Shown one piece after another: positions 19,007 through 28,038 of a stretch of 64,000 bases of DNA. Numbering within the stretch: the first letter of the stretch is position 1; each line of letters starts with the position of its first letter. The stretch comes from Dyadobacter psychrophilus. Its GTDB lineage: Bacteria; Bacteroidota; Bacteroidia; Cytophagales; Spirosomataceae. The notes below the pieces were generated by a model. That model had not been told where the DNA came from, searched no databases, and was given only the letters and a program-made list of their open reading frames with translations. The stretch spans positions 1 to 64,000 of the forward strand of contig NZ_FUZA01000011.1 in NCBI RefSeq assembly GCF_900167945.1, in the 5' to 3' direction. Position numbers and translations under genes: made by a program.

Positions 19007-19230
19007 AGAAAAACGTTAAGATATGTTCTAACTAAATTTAAATCTTTACTAGTCAATGAATTGTGTAATATTATTTCAGGAAATAATTAGAACAAACTCA
19101 TTTTATAAAAGGCATGTACGGAAAAAATAATAAGAAATATGTTATCGTCTAAGGAGGGGGTTCTTGATAATGTGCAAAACCGACAGGTTCAAGATTTAAG
19201 ACAAATATAGAATAAATTCAATTGTCAACA

Positions 19231-19968
19231 TCAAATATTTATAAGTTTTTCATTCTGGAAGGGATACTTTTGCAACCAATTATTCTTGTTACTTTTTTGA
19301 ATCATCTCCAAATGCTGGATTTTGTGAGCGTCCGTGCCTAAAAATGTTATTAAATTATTTTTAAGAAGCCATTCGGCCATTTTTAATATATTCTCCCCAT
19401 AGTAACCGCTAAGGGAAAGAATGTTTACCTGCAATTCACAGCCCTGATCAACCAGTTTTCTGTAAATGCTAGGGTCAGAATAGAAGTAAGTATATCTTTC
19501 AGGGTGTGCGAGCACCGGCTGGTATCCTTTTTGAATGATGGAAAATAAGTTTTCGGATGTGTTCATCAAAGGTGTTGAATATGGCAATTCTACAAGCAGC
19601 CGATTTCCTGGTAATGTTAAAACTTCCTGGCCCCCAGAAATCATTTCATTGAAATGTTCGTCAATGAAGTATTCTGCAGCTGCATCTATTTGAATAGTAA
19701 GCCCAGCAGCGCTCACCGCTCTTCTTACCTCATCCAGCTTTGCGCGTATTATTTCCGGAGTATTTCTGTAACAGTCCCACATTACGTGCGGTGTTGTTAC
19801 GATCTTAACAAACCCCAGCGATTGCATTTTAGAAGCCATTTCAACAGCTTCCTCTATTGTTTGGACACCATCATCTATACCTGGTAGAACATGAGAATGT
19901 ATATCAATGCCAATGGAATCCAGACTTATATTTTTTTGCGTTTTTTTGTCAAATAGCCAGTTAAGCAT
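19231..19968 (-). CDS. PHP-domain protein-tyrosine phosphatase (CpsB/YwqE-like)
   Basis: A 245-residue metal-dependent phosphatase of the PHP superfamily. The start is set at the ATG reading MLNWLFDKK, because a TTG 42 bases upstream adds only unmatched residues. The metal-binding motif D-x-H24-S-H26 lies in IDIHSHVLPGIDDG, typical of CpsB/YwqE; later metal ligands are in TTPHVMWD, LAHPERY and LGTDAHK. Such enzymes dephosphorylate the tyrosine cluster of Wzc-like kinases and so tune polysaccharide export. The position, between wzi and wza in one direction and next to wzc, supports this. A 224-base AT-rich gap separates it from the Wza-like gene. Confidence 0.92.
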   Translation of the reverse strand: MLNWLFDKKTQKNISLDSIGIDIHSHVLPGIDDGVQTIEEAVEMASKMQSLGFVKIVTTPHVMWDCYRNTPEIIRAKLDEVRRAVSAAGLTIQIDAAAEYFIDEHFNEMISGGQEVLTLPGNRLLVELPYSTPLMNTSENLFSIIQKGYQPVLAHPERYTYFYSDPSIYRKLVDQGCELQVNILSLSGYYGENILKMAEWLLKNNLITFLGTDAHKIQHLEMIQKSNKNNWLQKYPFQNEKLINI

Positions 19969-20077
19969 AATAATTTCGGTTGCCTGGCTCACGTTTAGTG
20001 TGCGTTTCAACCGGATTTTTTGAGATGATTTTTTATAAAGTTTGTTTAAAGATCAGATTCTTATTTGGTTGTTGAAA

Positions 20078-21637
20078 TTACCACGCCTTGGAAACCTTTA
20101 ACCATGCGCCAGTCGAATTGTAAAGAAGAGATCCTTGATCAAGAGCAAAGCCTCCACTAATCGCCGTATTATGTTTTAACCGTCGTCTGCCCTCGATTGA
20201 TGAAGCAAATTGACCTTCTTTTTCGAAATATGGGGGTTTACTTGGGATTCGAATGTTATTTAGAGAATGGCCTAACGGACTCGTACCGTAAGTGCCGTAG
20301 TTTAACGAATAATTGAGCCTCAGCATCAGGCTCCATCCCGCTACTGCGACCTCTGTGGCACCGTGGAACGCCGTTAAACGGTTATTGATGTAAAACTCAT
20401 TCGCAACCTTGGGTAAGTCTTTCCTACTGTATTTTGCACTGGTTACAAGCGGGTTGCCAATATTTTCGCCCTTGTAGCTCCATCCCTTTAGGTAAATATA
20501 ATTATTATAGTAGTCTTCGTCACCCGAAGGCGTGATTTTTGCATCAATCTCGCCGCCCTGGCTCTTTGTGTTAATATATTCAAATAGAATTTTTTTCAGA
20601 CGGAAACTTGCAGTTGATTTAGAAAAATTCCTGTTAGATAAGCTAAGTCCGAAAATGCCATCTTTGACATTGTTTAGATGATAAAGGCCTCCGACTTCGA
20701 AGAAAAACTGATGATAAGCCATTACTCCTACTGCTCCTGCATCCACCTCAATGGCTTGATCTATTGAACCCAAATGATTGCCGACTTTAGATCTGGGGAG
20801 ACCAATATCATCGCCACCATAGCTCTCTCCCAATATTACCCGCTTGTAGGTTTCCAAAACAGAAAGTTTGAAAAGCGTCGGATTCATTTCCTTCTCATTA
20901 CCCCAAAACACTTGGTGATTGAAACCCGCGAAAACTCTCACATTCCAGGTCTGTTTTCCAAGGCGAGCGTAAAGTGATTTTTGATGAAAAAAAGAATTGA
21001 CAGAACTAAACCTGTTTCCGTTTCTTACCTCGGTATTTCCCAACCACCCGTGCGCGAAATTTCCCTTAACGGCAATCACTCCTTTCAAAAATGGCAAATC
21101 CCAGAACTCCGGAATGGAAATTTCAACTTTTGGAATCCCGAGACTATTTCCCGAAACGGAAAAGGCGCCTGAGGACAACGTCGTGTCGATCAATCCCATA
21201 ACGTCTCTGCTGCGGCCAGCCTTTAGTTGAAAAATTCCTAACCGTCCCTTAGCATAACCTTCAATGAGCATTAGCTCTGAACGTCTGCCAATATTAAACC
21301 TGGGTTCCAGGTAAACGCCCCAGTCTGTTAACTTATCCTTGCGGCTCTTAACATAGTCACGACCGATGCTCCCTATTAAAGAAAATGATGGTCCATCAAG
21401 GGGAATGCTGCCGAACTGGTTTGAACGCATCCAAAAAGGCACCTGTTTGTTAGAGGTGGCTATTGCCATCGCCGCGAAGCCAAATTTGAATTGTTTTCCA
21501 GCCTGCTCTGACGTTGTGTCCTCTATTACAGAAGTATCTGAGAAGTTTGACTGAACCTGCATGGTGCCTGCAACTGCTTCATAGAAGCAAGTGCATAACA
21601 AAATCAAAAATAAAGGTAATTTGACCAAGGCGTGCAT
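20078..21637 (-). CDS. Capsule assembly Wzi-family outer membrane protein
   Basis: A 519-residue protein with an N-terminal signal peptide (LPLFLILLCTCFYEAVAG) and an outer-membrane beta-barrel of alternating polar and hydrophobic strands. The N-terminal FGFAAMAIATSNKQVPFWMRSNQFGSIP block and the LSGAFSVSGNSLGIPKVEISIP segment are typical of the Bacteroidota Wzi-like family. Wzi in enteric bacteria holds capsule polysaccharide at the cell surface; here it would do so for the polymer of this locus. It is the first gene of the export transcript, with a TATATTTG -7 box 45 bases upstream. The end, about 110 bases from the ABC transporter gene, marks the limit of the locus. Confidence 0.9.
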   Translation of the reverse strand: MHALVKLPLFLILLCTCFYEAVAGTMQVQSNFSDTSVIEDTTSEQAGKQFKFGFAAMAIATSNKQVPFWMRSNQFGSIPLDGPSFSLIGSIGRDYVKSRKDKLTDWGVYLEPRFNIGRRSELMLIEGYAKGRLGIFQLKAGRSRDVMGLIDTTLSSGAFSVSGNSLGIPKVEISIPEFWDLPFLKGVIAVKGNFAHGWLGNTEVRNGNRFSSVNSFFHQKSLYARLGKQTWNVRVFAGFNHQVFWGNEKEMNPTLFKLSVLETYKRVILGESYGGDDIGLPRSKVGNHLGSIDQAIEVDAGAVGVMAYHQFFFEVGGLYHLNNVKDGIFGLSLSNRNFSKSTASFRLKKILFEYINTKSQGGEIDAKITPSGDEDYYNNYIYLKGWSYKGENIGNPLVTSAKYSRKDLPKVANEFYINNRLTAFHGATEVAVAGWSLMLRLNYSLNYGTYGTSPLGHSLNNIRIPSKPPYFEKEGQFASSIEGRRRLKHNTAISGGFALDQGSLLYNSTGAWLKVSKAW

Positions 21638-21681
21638 GCAATTAAGATGTTGAGTAGCTTAAAAAAGTCTTTACAATGGGT

Positions 21682-21689
21682 CAAATATA
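21682..21689 (-). promoter_or_regulatory. Candidate -7 promoter box of the wzi-wza-wzc transcript
   Basis: On the minus strand the site reads TATATTTG, an exact match to the Bacteroidota TAnnTTTG -7 element, 45 bases before the wzi start codon. A clean -33 TTTG at the usual 19-21 base spacing is not seen; the nearest is 29 bases away. Confidence 0.5.
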
Positions 21690-21747
21690 ATGCGTTTTTC
21701 TTAAAATATTTATATAATCAAACATTATCAGTTTGTGAACGATACCC

Positions 21748-23526
21748 TCACCCCCTAGCCATCGCCTCCTGATGCCGCCACAAATCCTGAAAAACCGCAC
21801 TATTCGCACGAAGCTCCGCAAACGTCCCTTCGTCCACCAGATGCCCATCCCTCAGAATATAAACATAATCAAACTTGGTCAGTAGGTGCAGGCGGTGAAG
21901 CGTGGAGATGACTGCCTTATCTTTAAATTCTGCAAACATTCTGTCGTAAATAAGCGATTCTGTTTTGGGATCGACGCTGCTGGTGGGCTCGTCGAGCAGG
22001 ACGATCTCGCTGCTTCTGGCTGCCAGAATGCCTCTTGCCAGTGCCAGGCGCTGTTTTTGGCCGCCGGAAAGATTTACGCCTCTTTCCTGAATATTTGAGT
22101 TTAGGCCATTTGGCAGTTTGGCAATTACGTCAGTGAAATGCGCCGTTTGGCAGACCTCCAAAATTTCTTCCTGATCAAACGGCAATCCTAATGTAATGTT
22201 GTATGCTATTGTATTTTCAAATATTTCCGGATCTTGGGGAAATAAGGTGATTTGGTCTGCTAATGTTTGCATATCAGTAGGTTGCTTACCGTCTACTAAG
22301 ACATTAACACCTGCTTCTGGTGCGTACAACCCTCTCAGTAATGCGAGCAACGTGCTTTTGCCACTGCCGCTTTCGCCGATAAATGCAATTCGCTGACCTT
22401 TTTTAATGCGAATATGCAGTCCGTGCAGACTGTGCGCCTGTTTTTCCCTGTCGTAAACTTCGCCGTGTGAAAAATTGAGGTCATGAATTTCGATTTCCCG
22501 CCAGTGATCGGGGAGGCCTTCTGTGGCATCCGGGCGATGTTGCTGCTTGTAAGTTTCTGAAATCGAGCGCGCTGTCTGAACTTCGGTGTTATAGCGGATG
22601 ATTTCGGTGTATTGCCAGGCAATATCTTGAAAAACGCTGGTAAACTGGTTCACGTAACTTAGTAAGGTCACGAGGCCACCTACCAGGAACACTTGTCCCG
22701 GAACGTAGTTTTGGTATATATAACCAACAGTAACCACCACATATATCAGCGCAATGAACATGCTGGCCACAAACCACTTCCATTCATTAACGGTAATTGA
22801 TCTTACAAAAGGTGGAAAAACGTCATCCACCTTCGCCATCAAGCTGATTTTCATCCGTTTTTCAAGCCGCAATGTGATTACGGTAATAATGTTAGAAAGG
22901 CTGTCAAACAACGTGGAGGATACAACGTGTTCCCTTTCATTGGTTTCGTCAAGTGCTTTGATGAACGGTTTGTCAAACTTGAATATTACCCAGATATTAA
23001 TTATTCCGATCAAGACGCCTATCCCTCCGAAAATGGGAGAAAACCAAACAATGGCAATAAATGAAAAAATGAATTTTGCGAAGGCGTGCAAGAACATGAA
23101 GCCATTTTGAAAAAAATCTCGGAGTGCTTCATAAGCCTTACGGATCCGGTTAATTGTAGCTCCGCTGTGATGGTCCTGATGCCAGCGAATAGGCAAATGC
23201 AGTGCCTGATGGTACATTTCATCCAGGAAGTTTTTGCTCATGTCAAATGCCAGTTTGCGTTCCATAATCCGTGCAGGACCGTGAAAAACCCATTCTCCAA
23301 CGGTTAAGAGGACGTATCCTCCAACGTAAAGCCACACATTATCCAGGATACCGGAAGGATCTTTTTGAATAGATTGAACAAACCAGCCATATAGCAGCGG
23401 ATTTGTTGCGAGCACAATATTGGCCATGATAAACATAGCGTAAACAAGCACGTAATGCTTTCGTTGCTGTCGTGCGTAGCGCCAGGCGGTTACCAGGAGG
23501 GAAATGTATGGGTTACTCATTTGCAT
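21748..23526 (-). CDS. ABC transporter, fused permease and ATPase (exporter type)
   Basis: A 592-residue type IV ABC exporter half-transporter. An N-terminal membrane domain of about six helices (first one LVYAMFIMANIVLATNPLLYGWFV) is followed by an ATPase with Walker A GESGSGKST, the signature LSGGQKQRLALARG, Walker B EIVLLDEPTSS and the switch His in STLHRLHLL. It probably works as a homodimer. The substrate is unknown; relatives export lipids, peptides or drugs. It is convergent with nothing in the capsule locus, being in the same direction but upstream of it by 110 bases, and could be co-transcribed into wzi. A link to the locus is not otherwise supported. Confidence 0.92.
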   Translation of the reverse strand: MQMSNPYISLLVTAWRYARQQRKHYVLVYAMFIMANIVLATNPLLYGWFVQSIQKDPSGILDNVWLYVGGYVLLTVGEWVFHGPARIMERKLAFDMSKNFLDEMYHQALHLPIRWHQDHHSGATINRIRKAYEALRDFFQNGFMFLHAFAKFIFSFIAIVWFSPIFGGIGVLIGIINIWVIFKFDKPFIKALDETNEREHVVSSTLFDSLSNIITVITLRLEKRMKISLMAKVDDVFPPFVRSITVNEWKWFVASMFIALIYVVVTVGYIYQNYVPGQVFLVGGLVTLLSYVNQFTSVFQDIAWQYTEIIRYNTEVQTARSISETYKQQHRPDATEGLPDHWREIEIHDLNFSHGEVYDREKQAHSLHGLHIRIKKGQRIAFIGESGSGKSTLLALLRGLYAPEAGVNVLVDGKQPTDMQTLADQITLFPQDPEIFENTIAYNITLGLPFDQEEILEVCQTAHFTDVIAKLPNGLNSNIQERGVNLSGGQKQRLALARGILAARSSEIVLLDEPTSSVDPKTESLIYDRMFAEFKDKAVISTLHRLHLLTKFDYVYILRDGHLVDEGTFAELRANSAVFQDLWRHQEAMARG

Positions 23527-23676
23527 TTATATTCTCCCGCAAAGTTAGCATTGTTCGCACGCATCATCTTGGCGGCAATGTGATATTCTTATTGCCAAAG
23601 AGTAGTTTTCACCCAAATTTGATTTAAATAAAAAAGAGTTCACATCATTGAAATACAAAACGCGTCTGGCTTTCTT

Positions 23677-24318
23677 ATGAAAAAAACATTGACTACATTA
23701 TGTATGGCGCTTTTTTTGAGCGTTGGCTTACAATTTTCATCCGTAGCACAGGACGGCTGGATCTCACTTTATAATGGAAAAAATTTCGATGGCTGGAAAA
23801 TCGGGGCGAATGCATCCTCGTTCACCATCGTAGACGGGAATATTCAGGTTGCAGGCCCAAGGGCTCATTTGTTTTACGATGGTCCTGTCAAAAATCATAT
23901 GTTCAAAAATTTTGAATTCAAAGCGACGGTGATGACTAAACCGGGCGCAAATTCAGGAATTTTTATCCATACGGCTTATCAGGAAGACGGGTGGCCATCG
24001 CAAGGTTACGAGGTGCAGGTCAACCAATCGCATACAGACTATAAGCGCACAGGGAGCTTGTACAATGTAGTCGATGTGAAAGAAACGTATGTGAAGGACA
24101 ACGAATGGTATACCGAGTACATCAAAGTAGAAGGCAAGCACATCACCATTAAGATCAATGACAAGGTTGTTGTGGACTACGAGGAATCGGATGTGGACAA
24201 AAGGGATGGTGACATGAAAACCAAATTCCTGAAAGCCGGCACATTCGCATTGCAGGCACACGATCCTAAAAGTGTGGTGCTATATAAAGATATTATGGTG
24301 CGCCCGCTAACAGAATAA
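23677..24318 (+). CDS. Secreted DUF1080 protein (3-keto-disaccharide hydrolase-like fold)
   Basis: A 213-residue protein with a Sec signal peptide (MKKTLTTLCMALFLSVGL, then SSVAQ). The mature part is a single DUF1080 domain: WISLYNGKNFDGWK at its start, then GSGIF-like NSGIFIHT, YEVQVNQ, GSLYNVV and FALQAHDPKSVVLYKDIMVRP at the end. This concanavalin-like fold occurs in periplasmic or surface proteins of Bacteroidota; some members hydrolyse 3-keto-disaccharides. It stands alone in front of the YdeI-like gene (24-base gap), possibly co-transcribed. The substrate is not known. Confidence 0.9.
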   Translation: MKKTLTTLCMALFLSVGLQFSSVAQDGWISLYNGKNFDGWKIGANASSFTIVDGNIQVAGPRAHLFYDGPVKNHMFKNFEFKATVMTKPGANSGIFIHTAYQEDGWPSQGYEVQVNQSHTDYKRTGSLYNVVDVKETYVKDNEWYTEYIKVEGKHITIKINDKVVVDYEESDVDKRDGDMKTKFLKAGTFALQAHDPKSVVLYKDIMVRPLTE

Positions 24319-24342
24319 GGATTTCACAAATTACATTACAAC

Positions 24343-24810
24343 ATGGAAGATGTTGTCCGTTTCGAATCAACTCTGGATCGCCTCCCACGCAAGGGAGGCG
24401 AATTTTATATGCTCGTACCCGACGAAGTTGCCATGCAGTTTGTGCAGGGACGTAAGCCTGCGCGTGTGAGGTGCCTGTTAAATGGCAAAGTTGATTTCCA
24501 GTGCGCAATACGGCCAAAAGGTGGGGGAGGCTTTTACATTAATATAGGAACGCCGCTTAGGCAGGAAGGCAAATTTGTATTAGGTCAAAAGCTAAATGCA
24601 GAAATTCGCAAAGATGAAAGCGAATTTGGACGGGATGTGCCCGAAGAGTTGCAGGAATTGCTGGAAATGGATGAGGAAGGTAAACGTCTATTTTATGAAT
24701 CGCTGCCAAGTCACCGGCGCGCCATCATTTATTATGTTGCAGGGGCGAAATCCGTTCAGGTGCGGATAGATCGCGCCATTATGATGATCAACAGGTTGAA
24801 GGTCAAATAG
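24343..24810 (+). CDS. YdeI/OmpD-associated family protein with DUF1905 domain
   Basis: A 155-residue cytoplasmic protein. Residues 5-75 match the DUF1905 beta-barrel domain (F.S.L.R....FY.LVPDEVA, then VRCLLNGKVDFQCAI and the GGG.FYINI loop), and the C-terminal part from about residue 95 (DVPEELQELLEMD, FYESLPSHRRAIIYYVAGAKS) matches the YdeI helical domain. The family is sometimes called bacteriocin-protection because of one report in enterobacteria; its molecular role is unknown. The gene ends 3 bases from the convergent AraC gene. I see no reason to tie it to the lanthipeptide-like locus 19 kb away. Confidence 0.85.
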   Translation: MEDVVRFESTLDRLPRKGGEFYMLVPDEVAMQFVQGRKPARVRCLLNGKVDFQCAIRPKGGGGFYINIGTPLRQEGKFVLGQKLNAEIRKDESEFGRDVPEELQELLEMDEEGKRLFYESLPSHRRAIIYYVAGAKSVQVRIDRAIMMINRLKVK

Positions 24811-24813
24811 TAA

Positions 24814-25740
24814 TTAAATGTCTTTTCCGCTCGCACTGCGATATTGGCTTGGGGAAATCCCTTCTGATTTCCTGAATTGCCTTCCGAAATAATTGAGATC
24901 CGAAAAGCCGAGCTGGTAACAAATATCCGTCACACTTGCCCTGGTGCCCAGAAGCAGGTGTTTCGCTTTTTTGATTTTTTCTCTCAAAATAAAATCAAGC
25001 GGACTAATGCTGTATTCCCGCTTAAATGCCCTGTAAAACGAGGCGCGGCTCATGCACGCCTTGTCACTAAGCTCATCCACTTTGATGTTTTCGCTGATAT
25101 GCGCCCGGATATAGTTAATCACAAATGCCAGCGGGCTGTCTTCTTGTATGAATGCTGCTTCGTCGGTCGCTGCCAAATTCTGCGTCTGAATAATGTGGAC
25201 GATTAGCTCCTGCAAAGTCAGGTCAGCCAAAATGTCCTTTCCCAGCGCTGATCCCGAGCAGATGTGGATCAGTTTGTTAAGCGTTTGGGCCAGTTCCACA
25301 TTATTGAGAAAATGATACTGGTTGTGATGCAAATTCCAGTATTGCTGCTTGCCTTCCCGGGGATATGTCTCATTTAATCTATCAACAATCTGCTTGATTT
25401 TGTTCTGGTCCAGCGCCAGCGCTATACATTGTGTTGGATTGTCCTTATTGGCTTCTGGAAAATCAATCTTCATGGTCACATTGGCAGGCACTAGCACAGT
25501 TTCCCCTGGCAGATAATCAAAACCAGGCTCTTCAAACAAGTGCATCACCTTTTTGCCCCTGAGCATGCTGGTGATCACAAAATCCGAAAAGGTTAGCGGC
25601 ACAAGCTGCGAGGTTTGCAATGTTTCAAACAGGTTCAGTTCGCAGTTTTCCAGCGTAAATGCCCGCCTGTTTTCAACCAGCGTTTTAAGCGATTTTTCTG
25701 CTGAAAGTGCCACTGCATTAAGTTTGTATCCCGCTGCCAT
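24814..25740 (-). CDS. AraC-family transcriptional regulator
   Basis: A 308-residue regulator when started at the ATG reading MAAGYKLNAVALSAEKSL; an in-frame upstream start would add 36 residues with no family match. The N-terminal half is an AraC_N-type cupin-like domain (VPLTFSDFVITSMLRGKKVMHLF, YLPGETVLVPANVTMKIDFPEA). The C-terminal 100 residues have two helix-turn-helices: KVDELSDKACMSRASFYRAFKREY and VTDICYQLGFSDLNYFGRQFRK. It is divergent from the aldehyde dehydrogenase gene (165-base shared upstream region), and probably activates it in response to an aldehyde or alcohol. Such a pairing is common around aldehyde dehydrogenase-DUF779 operons. Confidence 0.92.
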   Translation of the reverse strand: MAAGYKLNAVALSAEKSLKTLVENRRAFTLENCELNLFETLQTSQLVPLTFSDFVITSMLRGKKVMHLFEEPGFDYLPGETVLVPANVTMKIDFPEANKDNPTQCIALALDQNKIKQIVDRLNETYPREGKQQYWNLHHNQYHFLNNVELAQTLNKLIHICSGSALGKDILADLTLQELIVHIIQTQNLAATDEAAFIQEDSPLAFVINYIRAHISENIKVDELSDKACMSRASFYRAFKREYSISPLDFILREKIKKAKHLLLGTRASVTDICYQLGFSDLNYFGRQFRKSEGISPSQYRSASGKDI

Positions 25741-25864
25741 GATGCCGTTTCCGTGTTTTAATGTTGCTGAATGTGCATTTATAAATATAATTCTTTTTTG
25801 ATAAAATGAGATATTTATCCTACAATCTGGAACGATCGTGCCAATCAAGAACGGTGTTTTGAGC

Positions 25865-25872
25865 TAGGTTTG
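25865..25872 (+). promoter_or_regulatory. Candidate -7 promoter box of the aldehyde dehydrogenase operon
   Basis: TAGGTTTG exactly matches TAnnTTTG and lies 33 bases before the aldehyde dehydrogenase ATG, in the AraC-aldehyde dehydrogenase divergent region. No good -33 element is seen, which fits a promoter needing an activator. Confidence 0.45.
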
Positions 25873-25905
25873 TATTTATAAATTAATTTAAATCAACATT
25901 AAACT

Positions 25906-27459
25906 ATGGATACGATCACCGATAACCCGCAGACCCAGACAAAATCATACGCCAGCGAGACGCTTGCAAAAAGACCTGAATTCAAAGAGAAGTACGGCAA
26001 TTATATCAATGGTAAATTCGTGGAACCGATAAAGGGAGAGTACTTTGAGAACGTTTCGCCCATCGACGGACAGGTTTTCACCAAGGCCGCCCGCTCTACC
26101 AAGGAAGACATTGAACTGGCTTTGGACGCTGCCCACAATGCATTCCCTGCATGGAGCAAAACCGCCGCCAGTCAGCGAAGCAACCTTCTTTTGAAAATCG
26201 CGCAGGTTATCGAAGATAATTTGGATTACCTGGCTATCGTAGAAACCGTTGACAATGGTAAGGCAATCCGCGAGACGCGCGCCGCCGATCTTCCGCTGTG
26301 TGTGGACCATTTCCGTTATTTTGCGGGTGTGATCAGGGCAGAAGAGGGGAGTGTCTCGGAGCATGACGAAAATACGGTTTGTATTAATTTACACGAGCCT
26401 CTTGGCGTCGTAGCACAAATTATTCCCTGGAATTTTCCTTTGCTGATGGCAACCTGGAAAATTGCGCCTGCGCTTGCAGCCGGATGCTGCGTAGTGGTGA
26501 AACCCGCAGAGCAAACGCCAACTTCAATCATGGTGCTTATGGAGCTGATTGGTGATATTCTCCCGGCCGGTGTGTTAAATATCGTTTCAGGATTTGGTGT
26601 AGAGGCAGGAAAACCGCTGGCATCGTCCCCCCGCGTTGCTAAGGTTGCCTTTACAGGTGAAACGACCACTGGCCGGCTCATTATGCAATATGCATCCGAT
26701 AACCTTATCCCCGTCACGATGGAGCTGGGAGGCAAATCGCCAAACATTTTCTTCCCTTCCGTTGCTGACGAGGATGATGCATTCTTTGATAAAGCTATTG
26801 AAGGTGCGGTGCTATTTGCACTCAACCAGGGTGAAGTCTGCACGTGCCCTTCCCGGATTTTAGTGCACGAAAGTATTTATGACAAATTTATGCCGCGCGT
26901 CATTGAGCGTACGAATGCGATCAAAATGGGCCATCCGCTGGACAGCACAACCATGATGGGCGCGCAGGCCTCTAATGATCAGTATGAAAAAATACTTTCC
27001 TATTTAAAAATAGGAAAAGAGGAAGGAGCCCAAGTGCTTGCCGGTGGCGATGCGCAAAAATTTGAAAATGGCATTTCGGGAGGTTATTACGTTAAGCCAA
27101 CGATTTTCAAAGGCCATAACAAAATGCGGATTTTCCAGGAAGAAATCTTTGGGCCGGTGGTTTGCGTAACAACATTCAAAACCACTGAGGAAGCTATCTC
27201 AATTGCCAATGATACATTATATGGTCTGGGCGCCGGAGTGTGGACGCGTGATGCGCATGAGATTTACCAGGTGCCGCGGGCCATTCAGGCAGGACGGGTT
27301 TGGGTCAATAATTACCACGCATATCCAGCGCATGCGCCATTTGGAGGCTACAAAAAATCAGGTTTTGGAAGAGAAAACCATAAAATGATGCTCGGTTACT
27401 ATCGCCAGACCAAAAACATGCTTATCTCTTATGATAAGAACAAGTTGGGCTTCTTTTGA
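25906..27459 (+). CDS. NAD(P)+-dependent aldehyde dehydrogenase
   Basis: A 517-residue aldehyde dehydrogenase that oxidises an aldehyde (by family context probably acetaldehyde or a similar short aldehyde) to the acid. Motifs: [22 protein letters not shown] for NAD binding, [11 protein letters not shown], the catalytic Glu in MELGGKSPN, and the catalytic Cys in [11 protein letters not shown]; the C-terminus ends with the ExaC/AldA-like [21 protein letters not shown]. Length is normal. It overlaps nothing, and the DUF779 gene begins 11 bases after its stop. The divergent AraC gene probably controls it. Confidence 0.95.
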   Translation: MDTITDNPQTQTKSYASETLAKRPEFKEKYGNYINGKFVEPIKGEYFENVSPIDGQVFTKAARSTKEDIELALDAAHNAFPAWSKTAASQRSNLLLKIAQVIEDNLDYLAIVETVDNGKAIRETRAADLPLCVDHFRYFAGVIRAEEGSVSEHDENTVCINLHEPLGVVAQIIPWNFPLLMATWKIAPALAAGCCVVVKPAEQTPTSIMVLMELIGDILPAGVLNIVSGFGVEAGKPLASSPRVAKVAFTGETTTGRLIMQYASDNLIPVTMELGGKSPNIFFPSVADEDDAFFDKAIEGAVLFALNQGEVCTCPSRILVHESIYDKFMPRVIERTNAIKMGHPLDSTTMMGAQASNDQYEKILSYLKIGKEEGAQVLAGGDAQKFENGISGGYYVKPTIFKGHNKMRIFQEEIFGPVVCVTTFKTTEEAISIANDTLYGLGAGVWTRDAHEIYQVPRAIQAGRVWVNNYHAYPAHAPFGGYKKSGFGRENHKMMLGYYRQTKNMLISYDKNKLGFF

Positions 27460-27470
27460 AAATAACACTT

Positions 27471-27839
27471 ATGAAAACCAGCAGAGTGCTCATTACAGAC
27501 GAAGCGGTTAAGGTCGTCGAAAAGCTCAAAGCAGAAAACGGAGATTTAATGTTTCACCAGAGCGGAGGCTGTTGTGATGGCTCTCAGCCTATGTGTTTTC
27601 CAAAAGGCGAGTTCCGTACCTCGGGCAGCGATGTGCTATTAGGCGAAATTGCAGGCTGCGAATTTTACATGAGCCGCGATCAGTTTGAATACTGGCAGCA
27701 TACCCAGCTCACCATTGATGTTACGCCGGGAAGAGGATCAAGCTTCTCGCTGGAAATTCCAATGGGCATTCGGTTCATCACCAAGTCCAGGTTATACAGC
27801 CCCGAGGAAGCGATTAATCTGGTGGATGTAGATTTGTAG
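27471..27839 (+). CDS. DUF779 domain protein
   Basis: A 122-residue protein; the ATG reading MKTSRVLITDEA is used because the only earlier in-frame start is a TTG overlapping the aldehyde dehydrogenase stop. The DUF779 core is complete: GDLMFHQSGGCCDGSQPMC with its Cys pair, FPKGEF, GEIAGCEFYMS, Q.EYWQHTQLTIDV and the closing SLEIPMGIRFITKSRLYSPEE. The family is nearly always next to an aldehyde dehydrogenase gene, as here, but its function is not known; the conserved cysteines suggest metal binding or a redox role. Confidence 0.92.
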   Translation: MKTSRVLITDEAVKVVEKLKAENGDLMFHQSGGCCDGSQPMCFPKGEFRTSGSDVLLGEIAGCEFYMSRDQFEYWQHTQLTIDVTPGRGSSFSLEIPMGIRFITKSRLYSPEEAINLVDVDL

Positions 27840-27932
27840 TTTAAATGATTGCAGCAAAGGTCAGGACGCACAAAGCAGCAAGTTTGCCGCGTGTATCTTG
27901 GCCTTTGTTTTCATTTTGCGCCGGATATTTTT

Positions 27933-27940
27933 TATATTTG
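27933..27940 (+). promoter_or_regulatory. Candidate -7 promoter box of the DEAD-box helicase gene
   Basis: TATATTTG matches TAnnTTTG. TTTG elements lie 14 and 25 bases upstream, neither at the ideal spacing. The implied leader would be roughly 90 bases, long as is usual for RNA helicase genes. Confidence 0.45.
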
Positions 27941-28038
27941 TTCAAATCAAGCGGTTTGCTGACTGGGAAATATTGAAGTCAGCTCTTTTTTTAACACGTC
28001 TGTAGTCGTTTAAATCTATGGACTTTACAAGCTGAATT

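Noticed and set aside
24343-24810. Bacteriocin-protection label for the YdeI-like protein as an immunity gene for the LanB product
   Set aside because: It is 19 kb away in a separate transcript and the family occurs widely without peptide clusters.
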